Below, one piece after another: positions 46,260 to 55,097 of a DNA stretch of 64,000 nt. The DNA is from Salinimicrobium profundisediminis. Its GTDB lineage: Bacteria; Bacteroidota; Bacteroidia; Flavobacteriales; Flavobacteriaceae. The DNA lies in NCBI RefSeq assembly GCF_026241755.1, contig NZ_JAPJDA010000020.1:22193-86192 (forward strand), given 5' to 3'. Below the pieces are notes generated by a model. It had not been told where the DNA came from. It searched no databases and was given only the letters and a program-made list of their open reading frames with translations. Both the position numbers and the translations under genes were made by a program. Position 1 is the stretch's first letter, and each line of letters opens with the position of its first letter.

Positions 46260-47114
46260 CTATTTTAATTTACTTTGCCACCTGTTCCTGAAATACACTG
46301 CAATTCCATTCAAAATAAAAGTAATTAAAAGCAGGACAATAATGGCTGCGGCTGCGTTGACCTCAAAGCCGTGTTTTGGACGGGAGATCCAGTTAAAGAT
46401 CTGAATGGGTAGTACCGAAAATTCATCCATAGGAGATTCGGGCGCAAAAGGAACATAAGCCAGGGCACCAATTACAATAAGAGGAGCTGTCTCTCCCACC
46501 GCCCGCGAGAGCGCCAAAATAACCCCGGTAAGTATGCCTCCAAACGATGCCGGCAGCAATTGTTGTGAAACTGTTTGCCACTTGGAAGCTCCCAGGGCAA
46601 AGGAAGCATCCCGAATGGATTTTGGAACTGCCTTTAAGCTTTCTCTTGTCGCAACAATCACAATAGGCAGAATCAACAGGGCAAGGGTAAAACTTCCCGC
46701 CAAAACACTGGCTCCCATTTCCATGATCCTTACAAATACTTCCAGACCAAGTAGCCCGTAAATGATAGAAGGCACCCCGGCAAGGTTGGATATATTAATT
46801 TCCAGCAAAGAAGAAAGCCTGCTTTCTTTGGCATATTCTTCCAGATAAATAGCAGCTGCAATTCCTAATGGCAGGGCGATTATTGTAGTAAAGACCAGGA
46901 TCCAGACGCTGCCCATAAGCGCAGTATATATTCCGGCTCTCTCTGCTTTTCTCGACGGAAGGCTGGTGATAAAATCCCAATCAATCCTTTGCAGACCATC
47001 TATAAGAATGGAACCTATAAAAATGGTGAGCAAAATGAGCCCCAGAAAGGTACAGGCAATCCCCCAGAATTTGAAAGCCTGATCTTTTAACCGATTTGTT
47101 CTAATGTTATTCAT
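46260..47114 (-). CDS. pstA: Phosphate ABC transporter permease PstA
   Basis: Inner-membrane subunit, 284 residues, six helices; the coupling region reads [24 protein letters not shown] near 160-185, and [18 protein letters not shown] follows. [15 protein letters not shown] in helix 2-3 is typical. The ATG overlaps the pstC end by eight bases. Confidence 0.96.
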   Translation of the reverse strand: MNNIRTNRLKDQAFKFWGIACTFLGLILLTIFIGSILIDGLQRIDWDFITSLPSRKAERAGIYTALMGSVWILVFTTIIALPLGIAAAIYLEEYAKESRLSSLLEINISNLAGVPSIIYGLLGLEVFVRIMEMGASVLAGSFTLALLILPIVIVATRESLKAVPKSIRDASFALGASKWQTVSQQLLPASFGGILTGVILALSRAVGETAPLIVIGALAYVPFAPESPMDEFSVLPIQIFNWISRPKHGFEVNAAAAIIVLLLITFILNGIAVYFRNRWQSKLK

Positions 47115-47985
47115 ATTTCTCCCTGAATTTTTTCCTTATCCTGTAGCTTATCGTATTCAGAAGGAAGGTGAAGATAAAAAGAGTGATCCCGGCTGCAAAT
47201 ATGGTACGGTACTCCAAAGAACCATGCTGTACATCACCCAGGCTCACCTGTACGATGTAGGCGGTAATAGTTTCTACGGGCACTGTAGGATCCATAGTTA
47301 ATCGTGGTTGCTGCCCTGCTGCAATGGCAACAATCATGGTTTCTCCAATCGCACGGGATATCGCCAGGATGATAGAGACAATAATCCCCGATGAGGCTGC
47401 AGGCACCAGGACCCGAAAAGCATTTTGCAGCTTTGTTGATCCCATTCCATAAGCTGCTTCCCGCAGAGAATTGGGTACGGCGTGCAATGCATCCTCACTT
47501 AAAGAAGAAATGAAAGGAATGATCATAATTCCCATTACCAGGCCGGCAGACAAAGAGTTGAAACCTGAAAGCCCCGGGATAAACGATTGTAAAAATGGCG
47601 TCACCACGGTAAGAGCAAAAAATCCGTAGACCACCGTTGGTACGGCAGCAAGCAGTTCTAATGCAGGTTTGATCGTTTTTCTGAAACTTCGGGGTGCGTA
47701 TTCGCTAATGTAAATACTGATAGACAACCCAACGGGAACAGCAAAAATGATGGCAATAAAAGAGGTCAACAGCGTACCGGACAATAACGGGAGGATCCCA
47801 AAATGTTTTTCGGTGTACAGCGGTGTCCACTGCGTATCTGTCAGAAAATCTACAATGGAGACTTCTTCAAAGAACCTTACGGCTTCAATAGAAAGCACCA
47901 GTATTATTCCTACAGTTACTGCAATAGTTACCAGGGCACTGCCCAGGAGGCCCTTTTCTATTACCGTTTCTTTTAATTTTCGCAT
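47107..47985 (-). CDS. pstC: Phosphate ABC transporter permease PstC
   Basis: Inner-membrane subunit, 292 residues, about six helices. Marks: FAVPVGLSISIYISEYAP, ELLAAVPTVVYGFFAL, EDALHAVPNSLREAAYGMGSTKLQ (coupling helix) and AISRAIGETMIVAIAAG. It forms the pore with PstA. It follows pstS after 48 bases in the same operon; the eight-base overlap with pstA suggests coupled translation. Confidence 0.96.
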   Translation of the reverse strand: MRKLKETVIEKGLLGSALVTIAVTVGIILVLSIEAVRFFEEVSIVDFLTDTQWTPLYTEKHFGILPLLSGTLLTSFIAIIFAVPVGLSISIYISEYAPRSFRKTIKPALELLAAVPTVVYGFFALTVVTPFLQSFIPGLSGFNSLSAGLVMGIMIIPFISSLSEDALHAVPNSLREAAYGMGSTKLQNAFRVLVPAASSGIIVSIILAISRAIGETMIVAIAAGQQPRLTMDPTVPVETITAYIVQVSLGDVQHGSLEYRTIFAAGITLFIFTFLLNTISYRIRKKFREKYE

Positions 47986-48033
47986 GGAAAAAGTAAAGTA
48001 ATCCGGAGCATTCAGGTGCCCCGGAAATTTTTA

Positions 48034-48969
48034 TTATTCAGCTGAATTTTCTTTTACGAATGCTGCAAATTTCTCCCTCTCGGCCTGGTATTCTTCCGAA
48101 GTAAGGGGAATGTATCCAACATCCTGTAGTAACTGTGGCGCTTCATCAAGATAGAATTCCACAAAATCGATCACCGCAGGATTCTCCAGAGAAGCACTGT
48201 TCACATAAATATAGAGAGGACGGGAAAGCGGGGCATAGGTGCCGTTGCTAACAGTTTCTTTTGAAGGCTCTACACAGCCTTCACCGCCATTTACCGGCAC
48301 CATTTTAAGCTTATCTGAATTTTCCTGGTAATATGCGAGTCCGAAGAAACCCAGACCGAATTTATCACCTGAAACTCCCTGTACAAGCACATTATCGTCT
48401 TCACTGGCAGTATAATCTCCCCTGCTACTTCCGCTTTTACCTACGATAGCTTCAGTAAAATAATCGAATGTACCTGAAGCTACTCCGGGTCCAAAAAGGT
48501 GAATTTCTTCATCTGGCCATGAAGGATCAATTTGATTCCATCGCTTGATAGTTCCCTGGGCTGCCGGCTCCCATATTTTCTTCAACTGTTCCACCGTAAA
48601 GCAGGTTACCCAGTCATTTTCGGGATGTACAACCACAGCGAGACCATCATAAGCCACTTCAAGCTCTACAAAAGAAATGCCGTTAGATTCGGCAATTGCC
48701 TTTTCATCTTCTTTGATAGGCCTGGAAGCATTGGTGATTGCAACTTCGCCCCTGCCAAATTTTTGGAAACCACCACCGGTACCCGAAACTCCTATGGTTA
48801 CATCAACATCTGGAGCTTCTGCCCTGTATTCTTCAGCAATAGCTTCAGTTACAGGATAAACTGTACTGGAACCATCAATAGAAATGGCATTTTTGGAATC
48901 TTCTTTTTTGTTGTTTCCACAGGAAGCCAGGGAAACAGTTATTGCAGTTAATAAAAGAAATCTTTTCAT
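48034..48969 (-). CDS. pstS: Phosphate-binding lipoprotein PstS
   Basis: Periplasmic phosphate receptor for PstCAB, 311 residues. The signal ends in the lipobox SLASC (Cys17) and is followed by GNNKKED, so it is anchored to a membrane, unlike soluble E. coli PstS. Phosphate-contacting motifs are visible: DGSSTVYPVTEA near 31-42, GVSGTGGGFQKF near 62-73, and a later FDYFTEAIVGKSGSSRGDY. It lies nine bases after the porin stop. Confidence 0.95.
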   Translation of the reverse strand: MKRFLLLTAITVSLASCGNNKKEDSKNAISIDGSSTVYPVTEAIAEEYRAEAPDVDVTIGVSGTGGGFQKFGRGEVAITNASRPIKEDEKAIAESNGISFVELEVAYDGLAVVVHPENDWVTCFTVEQLKKIWEPAAQGTIKRWNQIDPSWPDEEIHLFGPGVASGTFDYFTEAIVGKSGSSRGDYTASEDDNVLVQGVSGDKFGLGFFGLAYYQENSDKLKMVPVNGGEGCVEPSKETVSNGTYAPLSRPLYIYVNSASLENPAVIDFVEFYLDEAPQLLQDVGYIPLTSEEYQAEREKFAAFVKENSAE

Positions 48970-48978
48970 AATTTGTTT

Positions 48979-50178
48979 TTATAAATGAAATTCGAATTGT
49001 AGTCTATAAATAAGATTGTCGTCAAGACCAAGATTAAGGTCGGTGTAATTAATATCTGTCTGCACCTTTAGTTTATGTTTTACGATGTACTTTGAAAGCC
49101 CCAGCGTATACTGGTCTTCTACCAGCTGGGTCACCTGGTCATCAAGATCAATGGTGGTATATCTACCCAGTATTTGAATGTTATTCTTAAACAGGTAACC
49201 GGCCTGTACATTAAATCCACTTCCAATGTTTACAGCATCTCCGGTTAAAGTGCCATCGGCATTTGTGGCAAAAGCTTCGTCTGCGGCACGATGTGCATAT
49301 TCAGCCATGGCCGAAATTCCGCGGTATTTGAAAATAGCATCCACAAAAAAGGTGGTAATATCTGTCTCAAAAAATCCGTCATCGGTAAGCATATAGGTAC
49401 CCGAGTTAGATCTCGTTCTCACCGCATTATTGTTATAATCATAGGATATTCCCAGCGCAAGTTTGGGTGTTGTTTCCCTGGCAAAATCGGCCCCGGTATA
49501 GTCGGCAAAGTCTCCAAAAGGCAATAATTCGAGCCTTCCGGTATATTGCAATCCTCCAATATTTCCTGCTGTAACATTTCTTCCTTCTCCCTGGGCTATA
49601 GAAATGGCTTCTCTAATGATGAAATTCCCTCCGGGATAAATTTCATGGTGCAACTGTATTCCCATATCCCGGTCTATATTGAACCTGCTGTTCACCAGAG
49701 AACGATCTACAGTTTCAAGGCTTCCGGAAGAAATAATTCGCTCCCTGTTGCCGGGAAGTTTGGTTTGCCCTGCCCAAAGTTCAAAGTTTTCGTAGAAATT
49801 CCATTTAACCACTGCATCCAGTATGTACCTGGGGGTATCTCCATTATAGACTGATGCTCCGGAAATATCACGATTGGATAATCCCAGCTCCAGTTTGTAA
49901 GTAAGTTTTGGGGTGTAAGCAAACCCCTGAAATTTTAAGCGGGCTCTTCTAACCAGGAAATTAGCTTCTACATCTCCAAAGCCATCATCTTCAGAAATAT
50001 TCCAGGCAGAAGTAAACAGGGATTGCATTCTTAAAGAGAAATTTGCACTGTAAGAGCTGTCTTTTGCCACTACATTAACAAGACCCTTTCCAAAAGTATT
50101 CTCTGTAAGATCCTGTCCCTGCACATGCAATGAAATTAAAAAGGCTAAAACCGAAAATAGGCCGGTAGTAATTTTCAT
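48979..50178 (-). CDS. Outer-membrane phosphate-selective porin (OprO/OprP-like)
   Basis: A 399-residue outer-membrane beta-barrel with a signal peptide (SLHVQGQD cleavage region near 22). The pattern RMQSLF.....FGDVEANFLVRRARLKFQG and LELGLSNRDIS near 50-110 fits the OprO/OprP family (PF07396), and the chain ends in FEFHL, a terminal aromatic-type strand. Placed first in the operon with pstSCAB-phoU, it most likely lets phosphate across the outer membrane when it is scarce. Its leader contains unusual inverted repeats described separately. Confidence 0.9.
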   Translation of the reverse strand: MKITTGLFSVLAFLISLHVQGQDLTENTFGKGLVNVVAKDSSYSANFSLRMQSLFTSAWNISEDDGFGDVEANFLVRRARLKFQGFAYTPKLTYKLELGLSNRDISGASVYNGDTPRYILDAVVKWNFYENFELWAGQTKLPGNRERIISSGSLETVDRSLVNSRFNIDRDMGIQLHHEIYPGGNFIIREAISIAQGEGRNVTAGNIGGLQYTGRLELLPFGDFADYTGADFARETTPKLALGISYDYNNNAVRTRSNSGTYMLTDDGFFETDITTFFVDAIFKYRGISAMAEYAHRAADEAFATNADGTLTGDAVNIGSGFNVQAGYLFKNNIQILGRYTTIDLDDQVTQLVEDQYTLGLSKYIVKHKLKVQTDINYTDLNLGLDDNLIYRLQFEFHL

Positions 50179-50216
50179 TATTTCTTAGTTTTTGTCGGCA
50201 ACAAAGAACAGGATTG

Positions 50217-50234
50217 AATGTTAAGAGAACGTTA
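50217..50234 (-). promoter_or_regulatory. Possible Pho box of the phosphate operon
   Basis: Minus strand TAACGTT and TAACATT, 11 bases apart (one helical turn), 39-56 bases before the porin ATG. Direct seven-base repeats with four-base spacers are the architecture of PhoB boxes in other phyla. A GTTCTTTG close to a -7 box follows seven bases downstream. Confidence 0.4.
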
Positions 50235-50252
50235 CCAGCAGATTACTAATAA

Positions 50253-50285
50253 GTAAAAAGGTTGCCCCCTAAAGAGCAACCTTAC
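50253..50285 (-). terminator. Hairpin with T-run inside the porin leader
   Basis: Minus strand GTAAGGTTGC, loop, GCAACCTTTTTAC. It would end RNA that starts further upstream, before the porin gene. There is no minus-strand gene upstream for it to serve. Confidence 0.65.
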
Positions 50286-50476
50286 CTCATACATCTAAAT
50301 CGACAAAAACTAAGATTATATGATTGTGGTTCAAAAATGCGACGTTTTTACCTATTGCGTGTTAAATAAAGATGAAGTAAAGTTTAATTTTTCCCTTGTA
50401 AGACGTTAGAATAATATTAATTACCGCGGAGGCTGTTCAAAAAGTAATTAATTTGTAGGTCCATTTAAAACCTGAT

Positions 50477-51157
50477 TTGAGTAAAAACTTTATAAAAAAA
50501 TACCTGTCCTTTATTCTTAGCGGAAGTATCCTCCTTTTCCTGGTCATTCTGTATTTTACACATCCCCCTTTCCAGGACACAGTAAAAGAAGCCTGGGATG
50601 TATTATTGAGTGAAGACAGGGAAAGGATAAAAGATTACGTAAAGCAGTTTGGCGTTTGGGGGCCATTGGCCATTATCGTGTTCATTGTACTTCAAATGTT
50701 CCTGATCATTTTTCCTTCCTGGCTCCCAATTATTGTGGGGGTACTGGCATACGGTTTCTGGTGGGGAGTTTTGATCAATCTTATAGGCGTGGGGATAGCT
50801 TCTAGCCTGGGATATTATATAGGAAAGCGATTTGAACTTATTAGTGAAAAAAAACAGAAAAAATGGAAATACTGGATCACGCATTACAGCTCAGGAACTG
50901 TAGTACTCTTTCGCATCTCCCCGTTTTTCTCAAATGATGCCATAGCTTTTATTGCGGGTATCTTTAAAATGGATTACAAAAAATTCATGATAGCCACTTA
51001 CGCCGGAATGATCCCTCTTTCCCTGGCTGTAGGATATTTTTCGACCGATATTGATAAACTTGAGAACGGGCTTTATTGGGTTGGTGGCGTAGGCGCCATT
51101 CTTTACGCCATTTACATTTATATAGACCATAAAAGAAGAAGAAAACATGCCAAATAA
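50477..51157 (+). CDS. VTT domain (TVP38/TMEM64, DedA-like) membrane protein
   Basis: A 226-residue inner-membrane protein of the VTT family, with about five hydrophobic segments. The VTT core is seen: GPLAIIVFIVLQMFLIIFPSWLP near 56-78, GVGIASSLGYYIG near 104-116, RISPFFSNDAIAFIAGIF near 146-163 (the re-entrant loop region) and a Lys/Arg-rich end. Relatives move or scramble lipids. An in-frame TAG at 50456 leaves TTG 50477 (M-SKNFIKKYL) as the start. The end overlaps the next gene by 11 bases. Confidence 0.85.
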   Translation: MSKNFIKKYLSFILSGSILLFLVILYFTHPPFQDTVKEAWDVLLSEDRERIKDYVKQFGVWGPLAIIVFIVLQMFLIIFPSWLPIIVGVLAYGFWWGVLINLIGVGIASSLGYYIGKRFELISEKKQKKWKYWITHYSSGTVVLFRISPFFSNDAIAFIAGIFKMDYKKFMIATYAGMIPLSLAVGYFSTDIDKLENGLYWVGGVGAILYAIYIYIDHKRRRKHAK

Positions 51158-52391
51158 AAAGTTTCGTATAGATGAGGTACGGTCGCAGTTCCCGGCTTTG
51201 AATTTCAGGAATAAAGAACAGGTATTCCCCATTTATTTTGACGGCCCCGGCGGCACGCAAATGGTACAGGCCTGCATTGACCGTATGCTGGAATATATTG
51301 AAACCGGAATGGCTAACCTGCACGGCACTTTTGCTACCAGTATAAAGACAGATGCCCTTTTAGAGGAAGCTAAACAAGCTGTGGGTGATCTACTGAATTG
51401 TTCTGCTGAAGAAGTCGCTTTTGGTCAGAACATGACCAGCCTGGCTTTCCAGGTTTCCCACAGCCTTAGGCCTCTGCTGAAGCAAGGAGATGAAATTGTT
51501 GTCACTCAACTTGATCACAGGGCCAATGTAGATCCCTGGATCCACCTGGCAAAAGAAACCGGCGCAACCGTAAAATTCATTCCTGTTGATAAACAAAGTC
51601 TCACCCACGATCTTTCAAACCTGGATACAATTATCAATGAAAAAACCAGGATTGTAGCCATAGGGCTTTCTTCCAACCTTACCGGCACCATTAGTGATGC
51701 GAAGAAAATTTTTAAGGTGGCAAAAAAGGTAAATGCCATCACCATTGCCGATGCTGTACACGCAGTACCGCATTTTCTGGTTGACAAGCAGGATCTCGAG
51801 AGCGATATTCTTTTCTGTTCGGTATATAAGTTCTTCGGTCCACACCTGGGAATAGCGGCTATCAAAAAAGCCATTTTTGAGACCCTGGAAATTCCAAAGT
51901 TACAACCGGCTCCCAATCAAATTCCGTATAAGCTGGAAACCGGAACTCAAAACCATGAAGCCATTGCCGGCCTCTGCGGTGCCATTGGTTTTCTCGAAAG
52001 TTTAGGAACCGGCGATACCCGGAGACAGCGATTAAAAGCAGGAATGGAAGCAATAGAATCTCATGAACAGGAATTGATGGATTCCCTGGAGGAATTCCTG
52101 AAATCTATTCCTGAAGTAACGCTTTACCGCGCTTCTTCGGAAGTTATAAAAACACCGACTTTCGCTTTCAGGATCGACGGAATTCACTCCCGCGAAGCCA
52201 CGCAATTCTTTGCTGAAAAATTCAACCTCTGTATAGGCGACGGGCATTTCTATGCTTCTACCATGGCCGAAGTTTTTCCGGTAATGGAAACAGGAGGATG
52301 GATACGTATAGGATTTGCGCCCTACAATACCCTCGATGAAATAGAAATTTTCAAAACAGCATTAAAGGAACTGCTGCAAAGAAAAATATGA
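51147..52391 (+). CDS. Class V aminotransferase, cysteine-desulfurase-like
   Basis: A 414-residue PLP enzyme of fold type I. Lys228 in CSVYKFFGPH binds PLP; Asp202 and His205 (IADAVHAVPH) are family positions; FDGPGGTQM at 31-39 and NMTSLAF hold the cofactor phosphate. It belongs to the cysteine-desulfurase-like group around VC1184 (TIGR01976). No cysteine occurs in the usual mobile active-site loop that I can identify with confidence, so desulfurase activity is not certain. It overlaps the VTT gene (11 bases) and the next gene (4 bases), so three proteins are made from one message. Confidence 0.87.
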   Translation: MPNKKFRIDEVRSQFPALNFRNKEQVFPIYFDGPGGTQMVQACIDRMLEYIETGMANLHGTFATSIKTDALLEEAKQAVGDLLNCSAEEVAFGQNMTSLAFQVSHSLRPLLKQGDEIVVTQLDHRANVDPWIHLAKETGATVKFIPVDKQSLTHDLSNLDTIINEKTRIVAIGLSSNLTGTISDAKKIFKVAKKVNAITIADAVHAVPHFLVDKQDLESDILFCSVYKFFGPHLGIAAIKKAIFETLEIPKLQPAPNQIPYKLETGTQNHEAIAGLCGAIGFLESLGTGDTRRQRLKAGMEAIESHEQELMDSLEEFLKSIPEVTLYRASSEVIKTPTFAFRIDGIHSREATQFFAEKFNLCIGDGHFYASTMAEVFPVMETGGWIRIGFAPYNTLDEIEIFKTALKELLQRKI

Positions 52392-53068
52392 AGATCCTGG
52401 AGAGGATCATAAAGTTTTTTGCCAAAGGGCTGCTCGCCTTTTTATTGCTCATGCTGCTTTACTTTGTATCGGCCGTTATAGGTTCGGTGATCCCGGTCAA
52501 TAAAGATCAGCCGCAGGGAGGAGATATCACCATCTACCTTCGCACCAACGGAGCACATACCGATTTTATTTTTCCGGTTCAAAATCAAATAATGGATTGG
52601 GAAACCTTGGTTTCTCCCCAACATATCCCCTCAAAAAGGGCAAATTTTGAATACATTTCTTTTGGCTGGGGCGATCTCGAATTCTACCAGACCACCCCGC
52701 AATGGAGCGACCTCAGCTTTCCAACAGCCATGAAAGCGGTCTTCCTGCCCACTCCTTCGGCTATGCATGTCACTTTTGAGCCAATGCCAAGATTCACTCA
52801 GCCTGTTATTTCCGTAGATATTTCTGAAGAACAATATCGCGACCTGGTAAGTTATGTGGCTAAGAGCTTTGAAATTAACGCTGCAGGTGGGGTGATTCCC
52901 GTAAGAGATCTTCATTACAATCAAAATGATGCTTTCTTTCATGCAAAAAGATCTCTAAATTCTTTCTACACCTGCAATACCTGGATCAATAACGGTCTCA
53001 AAAATGCCGATTTAAGGGCCTGCCTCTGGACGCCTTTTGACGACGGAATTTTTTACCAGTATCGCTGA
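52388..53068 (+). CDS. TIGR02117/DUF2459 family protein
   Basis: Unknown function, 226 residues, anchored by one N-terminal helix ([27 protein letters not shown]). Family marks: [30 protein letters not shown] and the late F.TCNTWIN.GLK. Several members lie near urease genes and are called urease-associated, but none is present here. Starts in the last four bases of the aminotransferase gene (ATGA). Confidence 0.85.
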   Translation: MKILERIIKFFAKGLLAFLLLMLLYFVSAVIGSVIPVNKDQPQGGDITIYLRTNGAHTDFIFPVQNQIMDWETLVSPQHIPSKRANFEYISFGWGDLEFYQTTPQWSDLSFPTAMKAVFLPTPSAMHVTFEPMPRFTQPVISVDISEEQYRDLVSYVAKSFEINAAGGVIPVRDLHYNQNDAFFHAKRSLNSFYTCNTWINNGLKNADLRACLWTPFDDGIFYQYR

Positions 53069-53156
53069 ATTTATACATATTTTAAGAAGCGCCAGCAAAG
53101 CCTTCTTCCTTAAAAATCTTAACTTCAGACTCATAGCCAATAAAAACCTTCTAATT

Positions 53157-54215
53157 ATGAGTTATATCGATAAGATCACAGAAATTTTGGAAGATGATGC
53201 TTCAAATTTACTGGAGCATACCAGTAAAAAGATCCCAAAAGAGAGATTGACAGTTCCAGGACCTAATAGTGTCGAAAATTTTGCTGAAAGTGACCGTAAT
53301 CCGCAGGTGTTGAAAAGTCTGGCGCAGTTGTACAATCACGGTGCCCTTGGTGGTACAGGATACCTCAACATTCTTCCTGTAGACCAGGGAATTGAACACA
53401 GTGCTGCAGCCTCTTTTTACAAGAACAAGGATTATTTTGATCCCGAAAACATCGTCAAACTTGCTATTGAGGCGGGTTGTAACGGGGTTGCCTCCACTTT
53501 TGGCGGCCTGGCTTTACACGCACGTAAATACGCCCATAAAATTCCCTTTGTGGTAAAGATCAACCACAACGAACTACTCACCTATCCCAATAAATACGAT
53601 CAAATTCCCTTCGGAAGCGTGAAAGGGGCTTGGGACATGGGCGCGACGGCGATTGGCGCTACTATTTACTTCGGAAGTGAGGAAAGCACAAGGCAAATTC
53701 AGGAAGTAGCTGCAGCTTTTGAAGAAGCCCATCAACTGGGAATGGCCACAATTTTATGGTGCTACACCCGAAATTCAGCCTTCAAAAAGGACGGAAAGGA
53801 TTACCATTCTGCCGCCGATCTTACAGGGCAGGCAAACCATATTGGCGTTACTATCAAGGCTGATGTTATCAAACAAAAATTACCTACCACCAATTTCGGA
53901 TTTCAGGACATCAACTTTGCCAAGCATTCCGAAGAAATGTATGAAAGTCTTTCTACAGATCATCCCATTGACCTGTGCCGCCTGCAGGTGGCGAACTGCT
54001 ACATGGGCAAAATCGGACTAATTAACTCTGGCGGTGGCTCAGAGGGCGACTCAGATTTTAAGTCAGCAGTAAAAACAGCTGTGATCAACAAACGCGCCGG
54101 CGGCAGCGGATTAATTATGGGCCGAAAGGCATTTCAGCGGCCGTTGAAAGATGGCGTTGAGATCCTGCAAAGTGTGCAGGAGGTGTATTTGACAGATGAG
54201 ATCACTATTGCATAG
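53157..54215 (+). CDS. fbaB: Fructose-bisphosphate aldolase, class I (DhnA/FbaB type)
   Basis: Cleaves fructose 1,6-bisphosphate in glycolysis and gluconeogenesis without a metal, by a lysine Schiff base. ATG 53157 ([11 protein letters not shown]) gives 352 residues, close to E. coli FbaB (350); a longer frame opens at 53037 inside the DUF2459 gene and is not used. Motifs: [36 protein letters not shown] (strand with conserved Lys), [21 protein letters not shown], and INSGGGS plus [15 protein letters not shown], the phosphate- and Lys-bearing strands. Useful for the gluconeogenic flow from the glyoxylate shunt 4 kb away. Confidence 0.93.
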   Translation: MSYIDKITEILEDDASNLLEHTSKKIPKERLTVPGPNSVENFAESDRNPQVLKSLAQLYNHGALGGTGYLNILPVDQGIEHSAAASFYKNKDYFDPENIVKLAIEAGCNGVASTFGGLALHARKYAHKIPFVVKINHNELLTYPNKYDQIPFGSVKGAWDMGATAIGATIYFGSEESTRQIQEVAAAFEEAHQLGMATILWCYTRNSAFKKDGKDYHSAADLTGQANHIGVTIKADVIKQKLPTTNFGFQDINFAKHSEEMYESLSTDHPIDLCRLQVANCYMGKIGLINSGGGSEGDSDFKSAVKTAVINKRAGGSGLIMGRKAFQRPLKDGVEILQSVQEVYLTDEITIA

Positions 54216-54250
54216 TATTGAGAAGTGAGTATTGAGTACTGAGATGTTTT

Positions 54251-54285
54251 AAGACCTGCAAGGTTTTGAAAACCTTGCAGGTCTT
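54251..54285. repeat. 35-base perfect palindrome AAGACCTGCAAGG...
   Basis: A 17-base arm (AAGACCTGCAAGGTTTT), one base, and its exact complement. It follows the fbaB stop by 35 bases and could end transcription, but no T-run follows. The same kind of palindrome is common between genes in Bacteroidetes. Diffuse TTGAGTA-like repeats precede it. Confidence 0.8.
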
Positions 54286-54316
54286 ACGGGAACTTTTAAA
54301 TACTATTAAACACCAC

Positions 54317-54349
54317 AAACCTAACAGGTCTTTGAGACCTGTTAGGTTT
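54317..54349. repeat. Palindrome AAACCTAACAGGTCT, copy 1
   Basis: AAACCTAACAGGTCT, three bases, AGACCTGTTAGGTTT. The same 14 arm bases recur at 54931-54963. Confidence 0.85.
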
Positions 54350-54447
54350 TATCCGTTGATGTTGAAATATTTAAGCGTGACTCCTGAAAAATCCCAGTCA
54401 ACCTGAATTTATTTCAGGATCTCTTTGAACGGTATCCTCATAAAAAA

Positions 54448-54873
54448 TTACGCTGAAATCTTTTGATTAGGAAACCGGGATTTTAGCAGATCAAGATCAC
54501 TCTCACTATAGCCTGTAAGTTCCATTGTTTCTCCGGGAGTCTCTGAATTGGTATGGAGAATAAAATAGCTATTAGTAATTGTGATTCTGCTAATCTGGGT
54601 TCTGGAATAGGTTACCGGTTTAAGTTGCAATTTGCTCAGGATCACCTGCTCCTCATTCCAGGCAATAAATTCCTGATTGCGATCTCTCTGATAAAAATGA
54701 ATTGCCAGGTATGCTAATCCTATTAGCAGGTTAAAAACAGATAAAATATTAAAACCCTTAGTCCCCTCGACCAAATAATAAGCAATTCCAATACTGAGCC
54801 ACAGTAAACCCAGGATCAGGTTATAATGTTGCCTGAAGAAATGTCGCTTTCTTATAATTTTGATCATAGGCAA
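54448..54873 (-). CDS. Unknown membrane protein, two helices plus soluble tail
   Basis: A 141-residue protein I cannot assign. It has two hydrophobic segments near 19-36 and 43-59, then a soluble half with alternating strands (EQVILSKLQLKPVTYSRTQISRITITNSYFILHT) that resembles the bacterial PH-like membrane proteins. The start may be the second ATG (54867, MIKIIRKRHFF). It lies between two copies of the AAACCTAACAGGTC palindrome, single and without recognised neighbours. Confidence 0.65.
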   Translation of the reverse strand: MPMIKIIRKRHFFRQHYNLILGLLWLSIGIAYYLVEGTKGFNILSVFNLLIGLAYLAIHFYQRDRNQEFIAWNEEQVILSKLQLKPVTYSRTQISRITITNSYFILHTNSETPGETMELTGYSESDLDLLKSRFPNQKISA

Positions 54874-54930
54874 GAGCTAAACTTCTATACAATAATAACT
54901 CTTTTTCGTTTAGAACCTCCCGTATAAAAA

Positions 54931-54963
54931 AAACCTAACAGGTCTTTGTGACCTGTTAGGTTT
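54931..54963. repeat. Palindrome AAACCTAACAGGTC, copy 2
   Basis: AAACCTAACAGGTC, loop TTTGT, GACCTGTTAGGTTT. The arm differs from copy 1 at only the innermost base pair. An A-run before it gives a T-run on the minus strand. Confidence 0.85.
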
Positions 54964-55097
54964 AAAATTTTACTTCAAAAAATTTATTCGTGGATTCGTG
55001 GCAAAAATCCTGTTTAAGAAAACCAGAAAGTCAAATAGCTTTTCAGGTTTAGCCCCTGTATTAATTCTAATTTGTACTTCTAAAATCTACCTTCTAA

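Larger units (their letters stand above)
50184..50314. promoter_or_regulatory. 14-base inverted repeat flanking the porin leader
   Basis: CTTAGTTTTTGTCG at 50184-50197 and its exact complement CGACAAAAACTAAG at 50301-50314, 103 bases apart. In minus-strand RNA the downstream arm lies 6-19 bases before the porin ATG, where a ribosome would bind. Between the arms are a terminator hairpin and a TAACRTT direct repeat. Confidence 0.6.

Noticed and set aside
50184..50314. Small mobile element (MITE) bounded by the 14-base inverted repeat
   Set aside because: No matching target duplication flanks the arms, and the element coincides with the operon leader, so a regulatory reading is preferred. A genome search for copies would settle it.
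53037..53156. N-terminal extension of the aldolase
   Set aside because: The added 40 residues overlap the DUF2459 gene and do not match class I aldolases, which begin near ATG 53157.
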